DNA of 64,000 nt from Kribbella caucasensis (lineage in GTDB: Bacteria; Actinomycetota; Actinomycetes; Propionibacteriales; Kribbellaceae): assembly GCF_004361855.1 (NCBI RefSeq), contig NZ_SNWQ01000031.1, forward strand, positions 1 to 64,000, in the 5' to 3' direction. Below, one piece after another: positions 7,181-15,648 of this stretch. Made by a program: the position numbers and the translations under genes. A model generated the notes under the pieces. The model was given only the letters and a program-made list of their open reading frames with translations. It ran no database searches and was not told the origin of the DNA. Numbering within the stretch: position 1 is the first letter of the stretch; each line of letters starts with the position of its first letter.

Positions 7181-7912
7181 TCAGCTGTGCAAGGGATCCG
7201 GGGCTCCACCCGGGTACTGCACGAGCAGCTTGCCGTTCTGGTCGTAGACGAAGATCGACACCTCGTTCTGGTTCGGACCTGGGGTGACCTCCGGAGCCTT
7301 TCCACCGGTCAACTCGACCGAGGTCTGCACCCAGTCGGGGATACCCGCGAGCCGATACACCTTGCCGTACCAGGCTTTCCGGCCTTGGACGTAGACGACA
7401 GTGTGCGCCTTGGCGTTCTTGAACACCGAACTGGTGACCGGCCCCACGCTCTGCAGACCGGGCGACGTCCCGTCACCGATGTTGTCGTTGCCGACCGTCT
7501 TCCGCCACCCGAACGGCTCGTACTCAGGTTCGCTGGGGACGCGGCTGATCACGGCCCACTGGGTGCCCCGCGTCGCGAAGTACAGGTGATCGGCGATCTT
7601 CGTCTCGCCATCGCGCGGGAGCGTGCTAATGGGCGGTTCGGCGTTCTGGAAGGCGTAAATGCTCTTGGCGGCCGGTGTTGTCGTCGGCGTGGTCGAGACC
7701 AGCGGGGCTACGGGAGGCTGACTCGCTCCGCCGGCGCTGGAGATGACGCTGACGGCGACGACCGCGACCACTGCCGCCGACGCGACCACACCGGCGGTGA
7801 CTCCACGAACCCGGCGGCGGTGGTGTGCCCCGGCAATCACCTTCGCGGGGTCCAGCGGCTGGGTCTGCTGGGGCTGCGTCCGTAGTACGGCCCTGATGTC
7901 GTCGTCGTTCAT
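7181..7912 (-). CDS. Membrane protein partner of SigE-type sigma factor
   Basis: Cytosolic head (residues 1-36, MNDDDIRAVLRTQPQQTQPL), transmembrane helix (about 38-60), a Thr/Pro linker, then an extracellular domain sharing long identical blocks with the 6362-7108 product (HLYFATRGTQWAVISRVP, VGNDNIGDGTSPGLQSVG). Its ATG overlaps the sigma stop (ATGA), and the head resembles that of the proline-rich partner of the other sigma gene. A sigma-regulating role is inferred from position; there is no zinc-binding anti-sigma motif. Downstream lies its truncated paralogue. Confidence 0.82.
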   Translation of the reverse strand: MNDDDIRAVLRTQPQQTQPLDPAKVIAGAHHRRRVRGVTAGVVASAAVVAVVAVSVISSAGGASQPPVAPLVSTTPTTTPAAKSIYAFQNAEPPISTLPRDGETKIADHLYFATRGTQWAVISRVPSEPEYEPFGWRKTVGNDNIGDGTSPGLQSVGPVTSSVFKNAKAHTVVYVQGRKAWYGKVYRLAGIPDWVQTSVELTGGKAPEVTPGPNQNEVSIFVYDQNGKLLVQYPGGAPDPLHS

Positions 7913-8433
7913 GCGTGCTCTCCTACCTGGGTGCCGCTCAACTCGGGGGCGGCGCGCAACTTCTGCATCGCCCGGGAGGTCGCGCTCTTCACCGTGCCCA
8001 CTGCGACACCGAGGACGGCTGCCGTTTGGGCCTCGGTGAGGTCCTCGACGTACCGCAGTACGACGACGGCCCGCTCCCGGCGGGTCAGGCGGTTCAACGC
8101 GCCCTCGATCGCCAGCCGGCGGTCCACACCCGCCGTCGAGTCCGTCAGGGTCAGCGAGTGCGCCTGGTCGAGCTCGGTCGAGCTCCCACTCGGCCGCTCG
8201 CGCCAGGGCCGACGCCGTACCCAGGACAGGTGCTGGTTGACGACCGCCTGGCGTACGTACCCGAACGGGTCGCCCAGCTCGATCCGGTCCCAGCGCAGAT
8301 ACGCCTTCTCCAACGCTGTCTGCACCAGGTCCTCGGCGAGTGCCGCATCACCGCACAACATCCGCGCGATATGCACCAACCGCCCCGACCGAGCCACCAC
8401 GAACGCCGTGAAGTCCTCATCCCGCCTCTCCAC
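7909..8433 (-). CDS. RNA polymerase sigma factor, SigE/ECF type
   Basis: Region 2 (LVHIARMLCGDAALAEDLVQ, then YVRQAVVNQHLSWVRRRPW) and region 4 (RERAVVVLRYVEDLTEAQTA, AVGTVKSATSRAMQKLR) are intact in 174 aa. It is a close relative of the 4390-4908 sigma factor, so the two modules probably arose by duplication. The start is GTG 8433 with AGGAGG about 12 nt upstream, inside a G-run-rich leader. It heads an operon with two paralogous membrane proteins. Confidence 0.92.
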   Translation of the reverse strand: MERRDEDFTAFVVARSGRLVHIARMLCGDAALAEDLVQTALEKAYLRWDRIELGDPFGYVRQAVVNQHLSWVRRRPWRERPSGSSTELDQAHSLTLTDSTAGVDRRLAIEGALNRLTRRERAVVVLRYVEDLTEAQTAAVLGVAVGTVKSATSRAMQKLRAAPELSGTQVGEHA

Positions 8434-8445
8434 CCGCCGCCCTCA

Positions 8446-8515
8446 CCTCCTCCCCCCAAAAGACGCCACCCACCCCCCAAAAGGTTCTCCCACCCCCAAA
8501 TCCCACCCACCAACT
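8446..8515 (-). other. G-run tract in leader of second sigma operon
   Basis: On the minus strand this tract has repeated runs of 3-6 G separated by short spacers (for example GGGGGGTGGGTGGCG). It fits a G-quadruplex pattern and lies directly before the sigma gene, where it could affect transcription or translation. Pattern only. Confidence 0.35.
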
Positions 8516-8531
8516 GGCGTGTGTTGTGCGG

Positions 8532-10250
8532 TTACCGCGGGTGGCGCTCGGGGCGAGCGAGAGCGGCCGAGGAATCGCGGGCGAGGTCGCTCGGGAGGAC
8601 CCGGGCGCCCGACGAGGAGTCGCGTGCGGGATCGCGAGGGAGGACGCGCGCGGCCTGGTTGGGTGCGGCGCGGTCGGCGTCGGGTGTGCGGGCGCGGGCC
8701 GAGCCGGTGCGGACAACCCGGGTGGGTTCGCCCCGATGAAGGCGAGCTGGGTCGCGCGGCGCAGCGCTTTCGGCGGGGAAGGCGGACGCTGGCTCGCCGC
8801 GGACAGCGCGGGCCGAGTCCCCGGGCAGGGTACGGGCGGGCTCGCCCTGAAGAGTGCGGGCGGGGTCGCCGGGCAGGACACGGGCAGGCTCGCCGGGCAG
8901 GGCGCGGGTGGGGGCGCCCGGGAAGGCGCGGGTGGGGTCGTCGAACAGGGTGCTGGCCGCGGGGACTGAGGATGGGGCTAGGGCGGGGTTGGGGAGGTCG
9001 GCGGCCAGGCGGACTCGGTCTCGGCCGGCGGACTTGGCGGCGTACATGGCGCGGTCGGCTCGGAGGAGCAGGGCGTCGACTGTGAGGCCGTCGGTGGGGT
9101 AGACGGCTACGCCGATGGAGACGGTGAGGTGGAAGGTGTCCGGGTCCAGGCCGGGGTCGTCGAGGACGCCGGCGCACATGGCGGCGAGGGGGCTCGCGGC
9201 GACCGCAGTACGGAGGCGGTCGGCGGTGACGGTGGCGTCGGCGAGGTCGGTGTCGGGGAGGGCGATCACGAACTCCTCGCCGCCGAACCGGCCGATCACG
9301 TCCTTGGCCCGGATCGCGCTGCGCAGGATCGTCGCGACCGCGCGCAGGGCCTCGTCACCGACCAGATGGCCGTGCCGGTCGTTGACCTGCTTGAAGTGGT
9401 CGATGTCGATCAGCAGCACTGCCATCGGCTCGCGCTGGGTGCGGGCGGTGCGGACCATCTCTTCGGTCCGGCGACGCCACCAGTCGACCCGGCCGAGTCT
9501 CGTCTTCGGGTCGGTCTGCGCCTCCGACTCCAGCTGACCGAGCAGCAGCGCACGCTGGGCGGTCAGGGTGACCGGAATCGCCACGAACGCGAACCACGGG
9601 CTCACCAACGCCGCCCCCGCCAGCAGGCAACCGAAGGTCGCCGCGGTCGCGTCGACGCACAGGTCGTCCCGGCCGCCGATCGTGTCGCGCCGCGTGCTGC
9701 CCGGGACGATCAGCGAGATCGCCAGGCCGCACAGCAAGGTCTCGGTCGTCACGTAGGCAAAAGCACCGGCGGTCATCGACACGACCAGCCCGAGTGCGCC
9801 GCCGCCGAACAGGTCACGCGCGGAGACGAACACCGCATGCGCCGCGCCGACAGCGAGGACGTGGACCGCGGTCGAGAACGCCCACCGGTACGGGATGCAC
9901 TTGCCGGCCCGGATCCGCCACCAGATCCGCAGCGACATCGCGACCAGGATCGCGAGTGCGGGATGCAGGATGAGGGCCGCCGCGATCATCCAGGCCGGCG
10001 CGAGGTCCTTGTGCAGTGGGCCGCCACGGCGACGCCGGTTCTCCACCCGGCGCGCGCCTTCGACCGAGATCAAGGCCGAAACGGTCAGCGCGAACACCAG
10101 GTCGATCCCACGCCACGAGGGCAACTCCGAGAACGCACGTACGCCGTACCCGATGGCCAGCAGATCAACCAGCACGACAAGACCGAACGCTGGGACCGTC
10201 AGCGTCCACAGCGCCCAATTCCGTACCGCTCGCCTACTCTGCGCAACCAT
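8532..10250 (-). CDS. Membrane GGDEF diguanylate cyclase with repetitive C-terminal tail
   Basis: ATG 10250 is used; a TTG lies 9 bp earlier. Residues ~10-235 hold about seven transmembrane helices. The GGDEF domain (~245-405) has the GGEEF active site at 323-327 and an RAKD I-site at 314-317, five residues before it, so product inhibition by c-di-GMP is expected. It makes c-di-GMP from two GTP at the membrane. There is no EAL domain. Residues ~410 to the end form a tail of degenerate GEPAR/GDPAR units with changing neighbours (RVLPGDPARTL, RALPGEPARVL), unusual for the family. It may be a disordered linker or low-complexity expansion. Confidence 0.88.
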   Translation of the reverse strand: MVAQSRRAVRNWALWTLTVPAFGLVVLVDLLAIGYGVRAFSELPSWRGIDLVFALTVSALISVEGARRVENRRRRGGPLHKDLAPAWMIAAALILHPALAILVAMSLRIWWRIRAGKCIPYRWAFSTAVHVLAVGAAHAVFVSARDLFGGGALGLVVSMTAGAFAYVTTETLLCGLAISLIVPGSTRRDTIGGRDDLCVDATAATFGCLLAGAALVSPWFAFVAIPVTLTAQRALLLGQLESEAQTDPKTRLGRVDWWRRRTEEMVRTARTQREPMAVLLIDIDHFKQVNDRHGHLVGDEALRAVATILRSAIRAKDVIGRFGGEEFVIALPDTDLADATVTADRLRTAVAASPLAAMCAGVLDDPGLDPDTFHLTVSIGVAVYPTDGLTVDALLLRADRAMYAAKSAGRDRVRLAADLPNPALAPSSVPAASTLFDDPTRAFPGAPTRALPGEPARVLPGDPARTLQGEPARTLPGDSARAVRGEPASAFPAESAAPRDPARLHRGEPTRVVRTGSARARTPDADRAAPNQAARVLPRDPARDSSSGARVLPSDLARDSSAALARPERHPR

Positions 10251-10415
10251 TGCCCTCAACGGTACGACGTGTGAGGGCCCGGTCCCAATCGGTGTCGGCG
10301 AGCTGTGGATGACGATGTGGAAACGAACCCCGACCGCTGCCGATTCAGGCGTTTGATCAACGATCAGATACCGGACACCTTTGCACCACAGTCGAAAGGT
10401 GCGGCAACGCGGAGG

Positions 10416-11954
10416 TCAGCGGCGGCGGCGGGCGGCGCCGAAGAGGCCCCGGACGATCTCGCGGCCGGCCGAGCGGGCGAACTGCTTGAAGGCCGACGAG
10501 CCGACCACCTGCTCGACCATCGACTTCTCCTTCTTCTCCGCCTGTGGCCTGGGCTCGGCAGGAGCCGGCTGCCCCTGTGCTTCGGCCTCGGCCTGTTCCG
10601 CGCCCGCCTGGACCTTGGCCGCGAGCTTCTCGTACGCCGACTCGCGGTCGACCACCTCGGTGTACTTCGCGTTGTTCGGCGACCCCGCAACCGCGGCCGC
10701 CAGCGCCTCGGCCGGAGCGGGAGCCATCAACGACTGCGGCGCCCGCAACCGGGTCCACGCGACCGGCGTAGGCGCGCCCTTCTCGTTCATCACGGTCACG
10801 ATCGCCTCGCCGATCCCGAGCTGGGTCAGCACCTCGCCCAGGTCGTACGACGAATTCGGGAACGTCGACACGGTCGCCTTCAGCGCCTTCGCGTCGTTCG
10901 GGGTGTGCGCCCGCAACTGGTGCTGGACCCGGGACCCGAGCTGCGCCAGCACGTCGTCCGGCACGTCCTTCGGGGTCTGGGTGACGAAGAAGACGCCGAC
11001 ACCCTTCGACCGGATCAGCCGCACGGTCTGCGCGATCGAGTCCAGGAACGCCTTCGACGCGTCCGCGAACAGCAGGTGCGCCTCGTCGAAGAAGAACACC
11101 AGCTTCGGCTTGTCCACATCGCCGACCTCGGGCAGGTCGTGGTACAGATCGGCCAACAACCACATCAGGAAGGTCGAGAACAGCGCCGGCCGGTCCTGCA
11201 GGTTCGGCAGTTCGAGCAGCGAGATCACGCCCTTGCCGTCGCGCTGCTGCAGCACGTCGGCCGTGTCGAACTCGGGCTCGCCGAAGAACGCGTCCGCACC
11301 CTGGTCCGCGAACCCGATCAGCGCCCGCAGGATCACGCCCGCGGTCGCCGCCGACAACCCGCCGAGGTCCTTCAGGTCGGCCTTGCCCTCGTCGCTGGTC
11401 AGGTGCTGGATGACCGCGCGCAGGTCCTTCAGGTCGAGCAGCGTCAGGCCCTGCTTGTCGGCGTAGTGGAAGATCAGCCCGAGCGACGACTCCTGGACGT
11501 CGTTCAGCCCCAGCACCTTCGACAGCAGCACCGGCCCGAACGACGTGATGGTGGCGCGGATCGGTACGCCGGTGCCCTGGCCGCCGAGCGCGTAGAACTC
11601 GGTCGGGAAACCCGCCGCGGTCCACTCCTGGCCGATCGTCTTCGTCCGGGCCAGCAGTTTCTCGCTCTCCTCACCCGGCTGCGAGATCCCGGACAGGTCG
11701 CCCTTGATGTCGGCGGCGAACACCGCGACCCCCGCGGACGAGAGCTGTTCGGCCATCAGCTGCAGGGTCTTCGTCTTACCGGTACCGGTCGCACCCGCGA
11801 CCAGACCGTGCCGGTTCACCATCGCCAGCGGGATCCGGACCGCCGCCTCCGTGTTCGGCGTACCGTCGACCAGCAGCGCGCCCAGCTCGACGGCCGGCCC
11901 GCCGAACGCGTACCCCTGCTTGACGGTCTCCACGACGTCCAGTGTCTCGGCCAT
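10416..11954 (-). CDS. HerA-like / DUF853 P-loop ATPase
   Basis: Walker A GATGTGKT (54-61) and Walker B LVFFFDEAH (285-293) are intact. The N-terminal block (PNTEAAVRIPLAMVNRHGLV) and the ADIKGDLSGI segment are hallmarks of the DUF853 helicase-HerA-like family. Length (512 aa) is normal. The C-terminus is a charged Ala/Glu/Pro linker ending in the conserved IVRGLFGAARRRR-type tail. Members are thought to be DNA-dependent translocases, but their role in actinobacteria is unsettled. It stands alone; its neighbours give no clue. Confidence 0.9.
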   Translation of the reverse strand: MAETLDVVETVKQGYAFGGPAVELGALLVDGTPNTEAAVRIPLAMVNRHGLVAGATGTGKTKTLQLMAEQLSSAGVAVFAADIKGDLSGISQPGEESEKLLARTKTIGQEWTAAGFPTEFYALGGQGTGVPIRATITSFGPVLLSKVLGLNDVQESSLGLIFHYADKQGLTLLDLKDLRAVIQHLTSDEGKADLKDLGGLSAATAGVILRALIGFADQGADAFFGEPEFDTADVLQQRDGKGVISLLELPNLQDRPALFSTFLMWLLADLYHDLPEVGDVDKPKLVFFFDEAHLLFADASKAFLDSIAQTVRLIRSKGVGVFFVTQTPKDVPDDVLAQLGSRVQHQLRAHTPNDAKALKATVSTFPNSSYDLGEVLTQLGIGEAIVTVMNEKGAPTPVAWTRLRAPQSLMAPAPAEALAAAVAGSPNNAKYTEVVDRESAYEKLAAKVQAGAEQAEAEAQGQPAPAEPRPQAEKKEKSMVEQVVGSSAFKQFARSAGREIVRGLFGAARRRR

Positions 11955-12014
11955 GTCAGCACTGCCTTTCGAGCGAAAAGTTCCCCGGTTTCCCCTGCGC
12001 TCGGAATGCTAGTG

Positions 12015-12050
12015 CCCCGCGTGCGCTCTTGGGTGAACGCGCACGCGGGG
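12015..12050 (-). terminator. Perfect 12-bp hairpin after L,D-transpeptidase gene
   Basis: CCCCGCGTGCGC (12015-12026) pairs with GCGCACGCGGGG (12039-12050), a 12-nt loop between, just past the leftward stop at 12069. Confidence 0.7.
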
Positions 12051-12068
12051 CTGTGGAAAACCCTGAGG

Positions 12069-12773
12069 TCAGCGGAGAACGACGACCCGGGTGGTGCTGA
12101 CGGTGAAGTTCCAGATTGTGTCGGACATCGACTTCTGCACCCGGATACAGCCGTGCGAGGCCCGCATGTTGGTGCCCAGCAGCCAGTCGCCGTGGATCTG
12201 GGCGCCGTTGCTCTTGTACGTCGGGATCTGGTGGAACCCGATCCCGCAGGGCGCGAACCGGACGAAGTTGTTCAGGTACAGGCTCCCGCCGTCGGTGTTC
12301 CGCTTGATCCGGCCGGCCCGGCCGCACTTCGAACCGGTGGTGTAGGAGCCGGGACTCAGATAGGTCGGATTGTCGATGATGCCGCCCTGCCGGACGACCT
12401 TGCCACTGGCATCGATCAGCCACAGATAGTTCTGACTCTGGCTGAGCACGATCCGGCGCCCGCTCCCGCTGCCCGCCGGAACCGCCCGGATATCGCATCT
12501 CTTCGCCGAGCTCGCCAGCAGCCGGCTGTACGTCGTACCGCCGAGCGAACCGTTCTGCGTCATCTTGTTGGCCGCCTGGAACCGGACGGTCGCGGCCTGG
12601 GTCATCTGCCCGACTACGCCGTCCACCGGTCCCGCGTAGCAGCCGAGTTTGTTCAGTTTGGTCTGGGCCGCCTTGTTCTGCGCGATCGTCAGCGCCTCGG
12701 CCGGAATCGTCGTACCGGTGATCGCGACGACCAGTGCGGCCGCGCCCATCCCCAGCCTGGTCAGAGCCTTCAT
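12069..12773 (-). CDS. Secreted L,D-transpeptidase with peptidoglycan-binding domain
   Basis: ATG 12773 follows AAGGGGG by 5 nt. Residues 1-27 are a signal peptide (MKALTRLGMGAAALVVAITG). A PG_binding_1 domain (~28-92, KLGCYAGPVDGVVGQMTQAA) is followed by a YkuD domain (~106-234). The catalytic signature is complete: IHGDWLLG (193-200) and SHGCIRV (206-212) with nucleophile Cys209. It forms 3-3 cross-links between diaminopimelate residues, or attaches proteins to the wall, outside the membrane. Several extra Cys suggest disulphides. Monocistronic, with a perfect hairpin downstream and a divergent neighbour. Confidence 0.93.
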   Translation of the reverse strand: MKALTRLGMGAAALVVAITGTTIPAEALTIAQNKAAQTKLNKLGCYAGPVDGVVGQMTQAATVRFQAANKMTQNGSLGGTTYSRLLASSAKRCDIRAVPAGSGSGRRIVLSQSQNYLWLIDASGKVVRQGGIIDNPTYLSPGSYTTGSKCGRAGRIKRNTDGGSLYLNNFVRFAPCGIGFHQIPTYKSNGAQIHGDWLLGTNMRASHGCIRVQKSMSDTIWNFTVSTTRVVVLR

Positions 12774-12926
12774 GTGCACCCCCTTGGCGACCCGCGGCAC
12801 GGGCCACCTTCGTCCCTATCCTGAGTGGACGCACGAGCGGGCGTAAAGGTTGAGTCTTGATATCGACCTTTTCGGTGACATTCCCGACCTCTCCGTGAGA
12901 CCTTTTCCCCCGCTAGACTTCGAGGG

Positions 12927-13220
12927 GTGATCTTCAAGCGCGTCGGGGAGGAACGGCCGTACCCCGATCACGGGTACAAGGCCAAGGACTGGTCCGTGCT
13001 GCCACCACGACAGGTGCGGCTGGACGAGCTGGTCACCACCAAGGGCACCCTCGACCTGAACGCGCTGCTCGACGAGGACTCCACCTTCTACGGCGACCTG
13101 TTCGCGCACGTGGTGGAGTACAAGGGCGAGCTGTTCCTCGAGGACGGGCTGCATCGTGCCCTGCGCGCGGCCCTGCAGCAGCGTCTGGTCCTGCACGCCC
13201 GGGTCCTGGTAATGGACTAG
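12927..13220 (+). CDS. Conserved actinobacterial 97-aa protein, ParB-like DG-HR motif
   Basis: The sequence begins MIFKRVGEERPYPDHGYKAK and ends with FLEDGLHRALRAALQQRLVL. The DGLHRA motif resembles the DGxHR motif of ParB/sulfiredoxin-fold proteins. Homologues paired with LytR_C genes are common in actinobacteria and, as I recall, are sometimes labelled VapB-type antitoxin, for which I see no support here. GTG 12927 has no ribosome-binding site; TAGACT at 12914-12919 could be a -10 box, so the message is probably leaderless. It is 4 bp ahead of the LytR_C gene and in one operon with it. Confidence 0.8.
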   Translation: MIFKRVGEERPYPDHGYKAKDWSVLPPRQVRLDELVTTKGTLDLNALLDEDSTFYGDLFAHVVEYKGELFLEDGLHRALRAALQQRLVLHARVLVMD

Positions 13221-13224
13221 CGCG

Positions 13225-13788
13225 ATGACCGCCCTCTATCCGCAGCCGAGACCGCACTCGCGGATCCATTGGCGGACACCGATCACCTTGGTCGTGCTGC
13301 TGGCGGTGCTGGTGGGTGGCTTCTGGTGGGGCTGGAACTCGCTGACCAACAGCAGCGCCGAGCCGAACTGCGTCGAACAGAAACTGCCGAACAACCGGCT
13401 GGTGCCCAAACAGGTCGTGGTGAACGTCTACAACGGCGGTGCCCGGGCCGGGACGGCGGCGCTGGTCGGCGAGGCGCTGGAGAAACGCGGGTTCAACGTC
13501 GGCAAGATCGCCAACGAGCCGAGCGGCGACAAGATCGACGTCGTCTCGGTCCGCGGTACGACGGACAACGGGCCGGAGATCAAGCTGGTCGCCGGCCAGC
13601 TGAACCAGAAGGCGCTCACGGTTGCCGACAACCGCCCGGATCACACCGTGGACATCATCGTCGGCCCCGGCTTCACCAAGCTGAACACCAAGGGCCTGCC
13701 GTCCGTCGCGGTCCCCAAGGACAGCGTCCACTGCCTCCCGGTGGTCCGCCCCTCCCAACCCATTCCCTCCGGCCAAAACCCCAACTAA
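13225..13788 (+). CDS. LytR C-terminal (LytR_C) domain membrane protein
   Basis: A short cytosolic N-terminus and one transmembrane helix (~18-38, TLVVLLAVLVGGFWWGWNSL) lead to an extracellular LytR_C domain (~60-155) with the family motif VNVYNGGARAGTAALVGEAL and repeated strands. These domains accompany LytR-CpsA-Psr wall-ligase systems, but no LCP catalytic domain is fused here. Role in envelope assembly is inferred. It follows the 97-aa gene by 4 bp. Confidence 0.85.
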   Translation: MTALYPQPRPHSRIHWRTPITLVVLLAVLVGGFWWGWNSLTNSSAEPNCVEQKLPNNRLVPKQVVVNVYNGGARAGTAALVGEALEKRGFNVGKIANEPSGDKIDVVSVRGTTDNGPEIKLVAGQLNQKALTVADNRPDHTVDIIVGPGFTKLNTKGLPSVAVPKDSVHCLPVVRPSQPIPSGQNPN

Positions 13789-13823
13789 CCGGCCCGGGGC
13801 TCCCTGACCGCGGGTGAGGCTGG

Positions 13824-15332
13824 TCAGTGCTGTTCTCGGCCTCGTTCGCCGAACCAGCCGGCCAGGCGGCCGGCCCGGGAAACGGCTCGGAGGCGGCGGA
13901 CCGTTTGTTCGCGGAGGGGGTTGGGGGCGACGACGAGGACGGCGTCGCCGGCCCGTAGTACGGTGCGGCGCTCGGGGACGAATGCCTTCTGGTCACGGAT
14001 CACCAGTGACACCGACACCCCGTGCGGCAGCCGGAGCTCGCCGATCTCGACGCCGGCCAGCCGCGACTGGCTGGGGATCTGCACCTGGAGCATGTCCGCG
14101 CCGAGCGTCTCCAGCGGCGCCACGTCGATGTCCACCTCGTACGCCGCGTTGTCGTCGAGCACCTTCAGCCGCTTGGCCAGCCACGGCAGCGACGGTCCCT
14201 GCAGGAGGGTGAACAGCATCACCAGCACGAACACCACGTCGAACACCCGTTCCGCCTGCGGCACGTGCTCGGCCAGCGGGATGGTCGCCAGCACGATCGG
14301 TACGGCGCCCCGCAGCCCGGCCCAGGCGAGGAACGTCTGCTCGCTCCACGGCATCCGAAACGGCGTGGCCGACAACGCGACCGAGGCGAACCGCCCCACC
14401 ACGGTGACCGCGATCCCGATCACCAGCGCGACCAGGACGTCCTCCAGCCGGATCCGGCCCGGCGACGCGAGCAGGCCGAGCATCACGAACAAGCCGATCT
14501 GGGCGAGCCAGGCGAACCCGTCCACGAACGACTTCGTGGCCAGCCGGTGCGGGAGCTCGGCCCGGCCGAGGACCAGACTCGTCACATAGACCGCGGCGAA
14601 CCCGCTGACGTGCAGCAGCACCGTGCCGCCGGCGTACGAGACGACGGCGAGGGAGACGATCGCGAGCGGGTAGAGACCGGCCGAGCCCAGCGCGACCCGG
14701 CGGAGCAGGCCGACACTGGCCCAGCCGACCAGGAGACCGAACAATGCCCCGACGATCAGCTCATAGGCGACCAGGCCGGCGAAGTAGACGATTCCGTGCT
14801 CGCCGACCTCGCCGGTGCTGACCAGGGTGACCAGGAGCACTGTGGGAGCGTCGTTCAGGCCTGACTCGGCCTCCAGCGCACCCCGGAGTCGCGGGCGGAT
14901 CGGGACCTTGCGCAGTACGGAGAAGACCGCCGCCGCGTCGGTCGGCGAGGTGACCGCGCCGAGCAGCACCGAGATCTGCCAGTCCAGGCCCAGGACGTAG
15001 TGCGCGACGCAGGCGACCACGCCCACGCTGACCGCGACGCCGACGGTCGCGAGGACGACGCCCAGTGGCATCACCGGACGGACTTCGTTCCAGCGGGTGG
15101 TCAGGCCGCCCTCGGTCAGGATGATCACCAGGGCGGCGAAGCCGAGGGCGTGGGCGAGCTCGGCGTCCTCGAACTGGATGCCCAGGCCGGACTCGCCGAG
15201 CAGCAGGCCCATGCCGAGGTAGATCAGCAGCGAGGGTAGTCCGAGGCGGCCGGACAACCGCACGGCGACGATCGCCACCAGCAGCACCGCGGCGCCGGCG
15301 AGCAGGATCCGGTCGAGTTCGTGCACGTCCAC
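13824..15332 (-). CDS. CPA1-type potassium/proton antiporter with C-terminal RCK_C domain
   Basis: About 12 transmembrane helices fill residues 5-390, with antiporter signatures SLLIYLGMGLLLGESGLG, LGAVTSPTDAAAVFSVLR and ESGLNDAPTVLLVTLV. The C-terminus (~400-480) contains a TrkA_C/RCK_C domain (LEVQIPSQ-like, GVSVSLVIRDQKAFVPERRT), the arrangement of NhaP2/CvrA K+/H+ antiporters. It exports K+ or Na+ for protons; the true ion cannot be told from sequence. Start GTG 15332 follows AAGGG. Convergent with the LytR_C gene. Confidence 0.9.
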   Translation of the reverse strand: MDVHELDRILLAGAAVLLVAIVAVRLSGRLGLPSLLIYLGMGLLLGESGLGIQFEDAELAHALGFAALVIILTEGGLTTRWNEVRPVMPLGVVLATVGVAVSVGVVACVAHYVLGLDWQISVLLGAVTSPTDAAAVFSVLRKVPIRPRLRGALEAESGLNDAPTVLLVTLVSTGEVGEHGIVYFAGLVAYELIVGALFGLLVGWASVGLLRRVALGSAGLYPLAIVSLAVVSYAGGTVLLHVSGFAAVYVTSLVLGRAELPHRLATKSFVDGFAWLAQIGLFVMLGLLASPGRIRLEDVLVALVIGIAVTVVGRFASVALSATPFRMPWSEQTFLAWAGLRGAVPIVLATIPLAEHVPQAERVFDVVFVLVMLFTLLQGPSLPWLAKRLKVLDDNAAYEVDIDVAPLETLGADMLQVQIPSQSRLAGVEIGELRLPHGVSVSLVIRDQKAFVPERRTVLRAGDAVLVVAPNPLREQTVRRLRAVSRAGRLAGWFGERGREQH

Positions 15333-15480
15333 AGCGGCCCTTAGGTCGGGGCCTGCATCTTAATTGAGCCGTGCCCCCGGCAACGAATCATCCGCACCTT
15401 GAGAAGGGCTTGGTTTGCCTGCTGTGCGGGCGGTGGCGAGAGCACTGATGAAGGGCGGGAGGGTGTTGGGTTGAGAAAGG

Positions 15481-15518
15481 CGAAGACCCTGACGCATCAC
15501 ACAGCATCAGGGTCTTCG
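15481..15518 (-). terminator. Terminator of tRNA-Ser
   Basis: CGAAGACCCTGA (15481-15492) pairs perfectly with TCAGGGTCTTCG (15507-15518), 27 nt past the 3' end of the leftward tRNA. The gap 15333-15480 shows nothing else. Confidence 0.65.
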
Positions 15519-15544
15519 GTACTACGTCCGCCGCGGCGGACGGT

Positions 15545-15635
15545 TGGCGGTGGCGGAGGGATTTGAACCCTCGGAAGGGGGGTACCCTTCACGCGCTTTC
15601 GAGGCGCGCTCCTTCGGCCGCTCGGACACGCCACC
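15545..15635 (-). tRNA. tRNA-Ser (anticodon CGA), CCA encoded
   Basis: Read leftward, a 7-bp acceptor stem (GGTGGCG/CGCCACC) is followed by the D arm, the anticodon loop CTCGAAA with anticodon CGA between CGCGC/GCGCG stems, a long class II variable arm (GAAGGGTACCCCCCTTC) and the T arm GAGGGTTCAAATCCCTC. The discriminator is G and CCA is encoded (15547-15545). It is 88 nt without CCA. It lies directly downstream of tadA. Confidence 0.95.
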
Positions 15636-15648
15636 GCCGGAGAGGCTA

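Noticed and set aside
10305..12824. 839-aa plus-strand ORF
   Set aside because: Antisense to the DUF853 ATPase and L,D-transpeptidase genes, both with intact catalytic motifs; the ORF is Arg/Gln/His-rich with no domain, as expected of a GC-rich shadow.
15545..15635. Attachment site for an integrated element at tRNA-Ser
   Set aside because: No integrase, no second partial tRNA copy and ordinary housekeeping genes on both sides.
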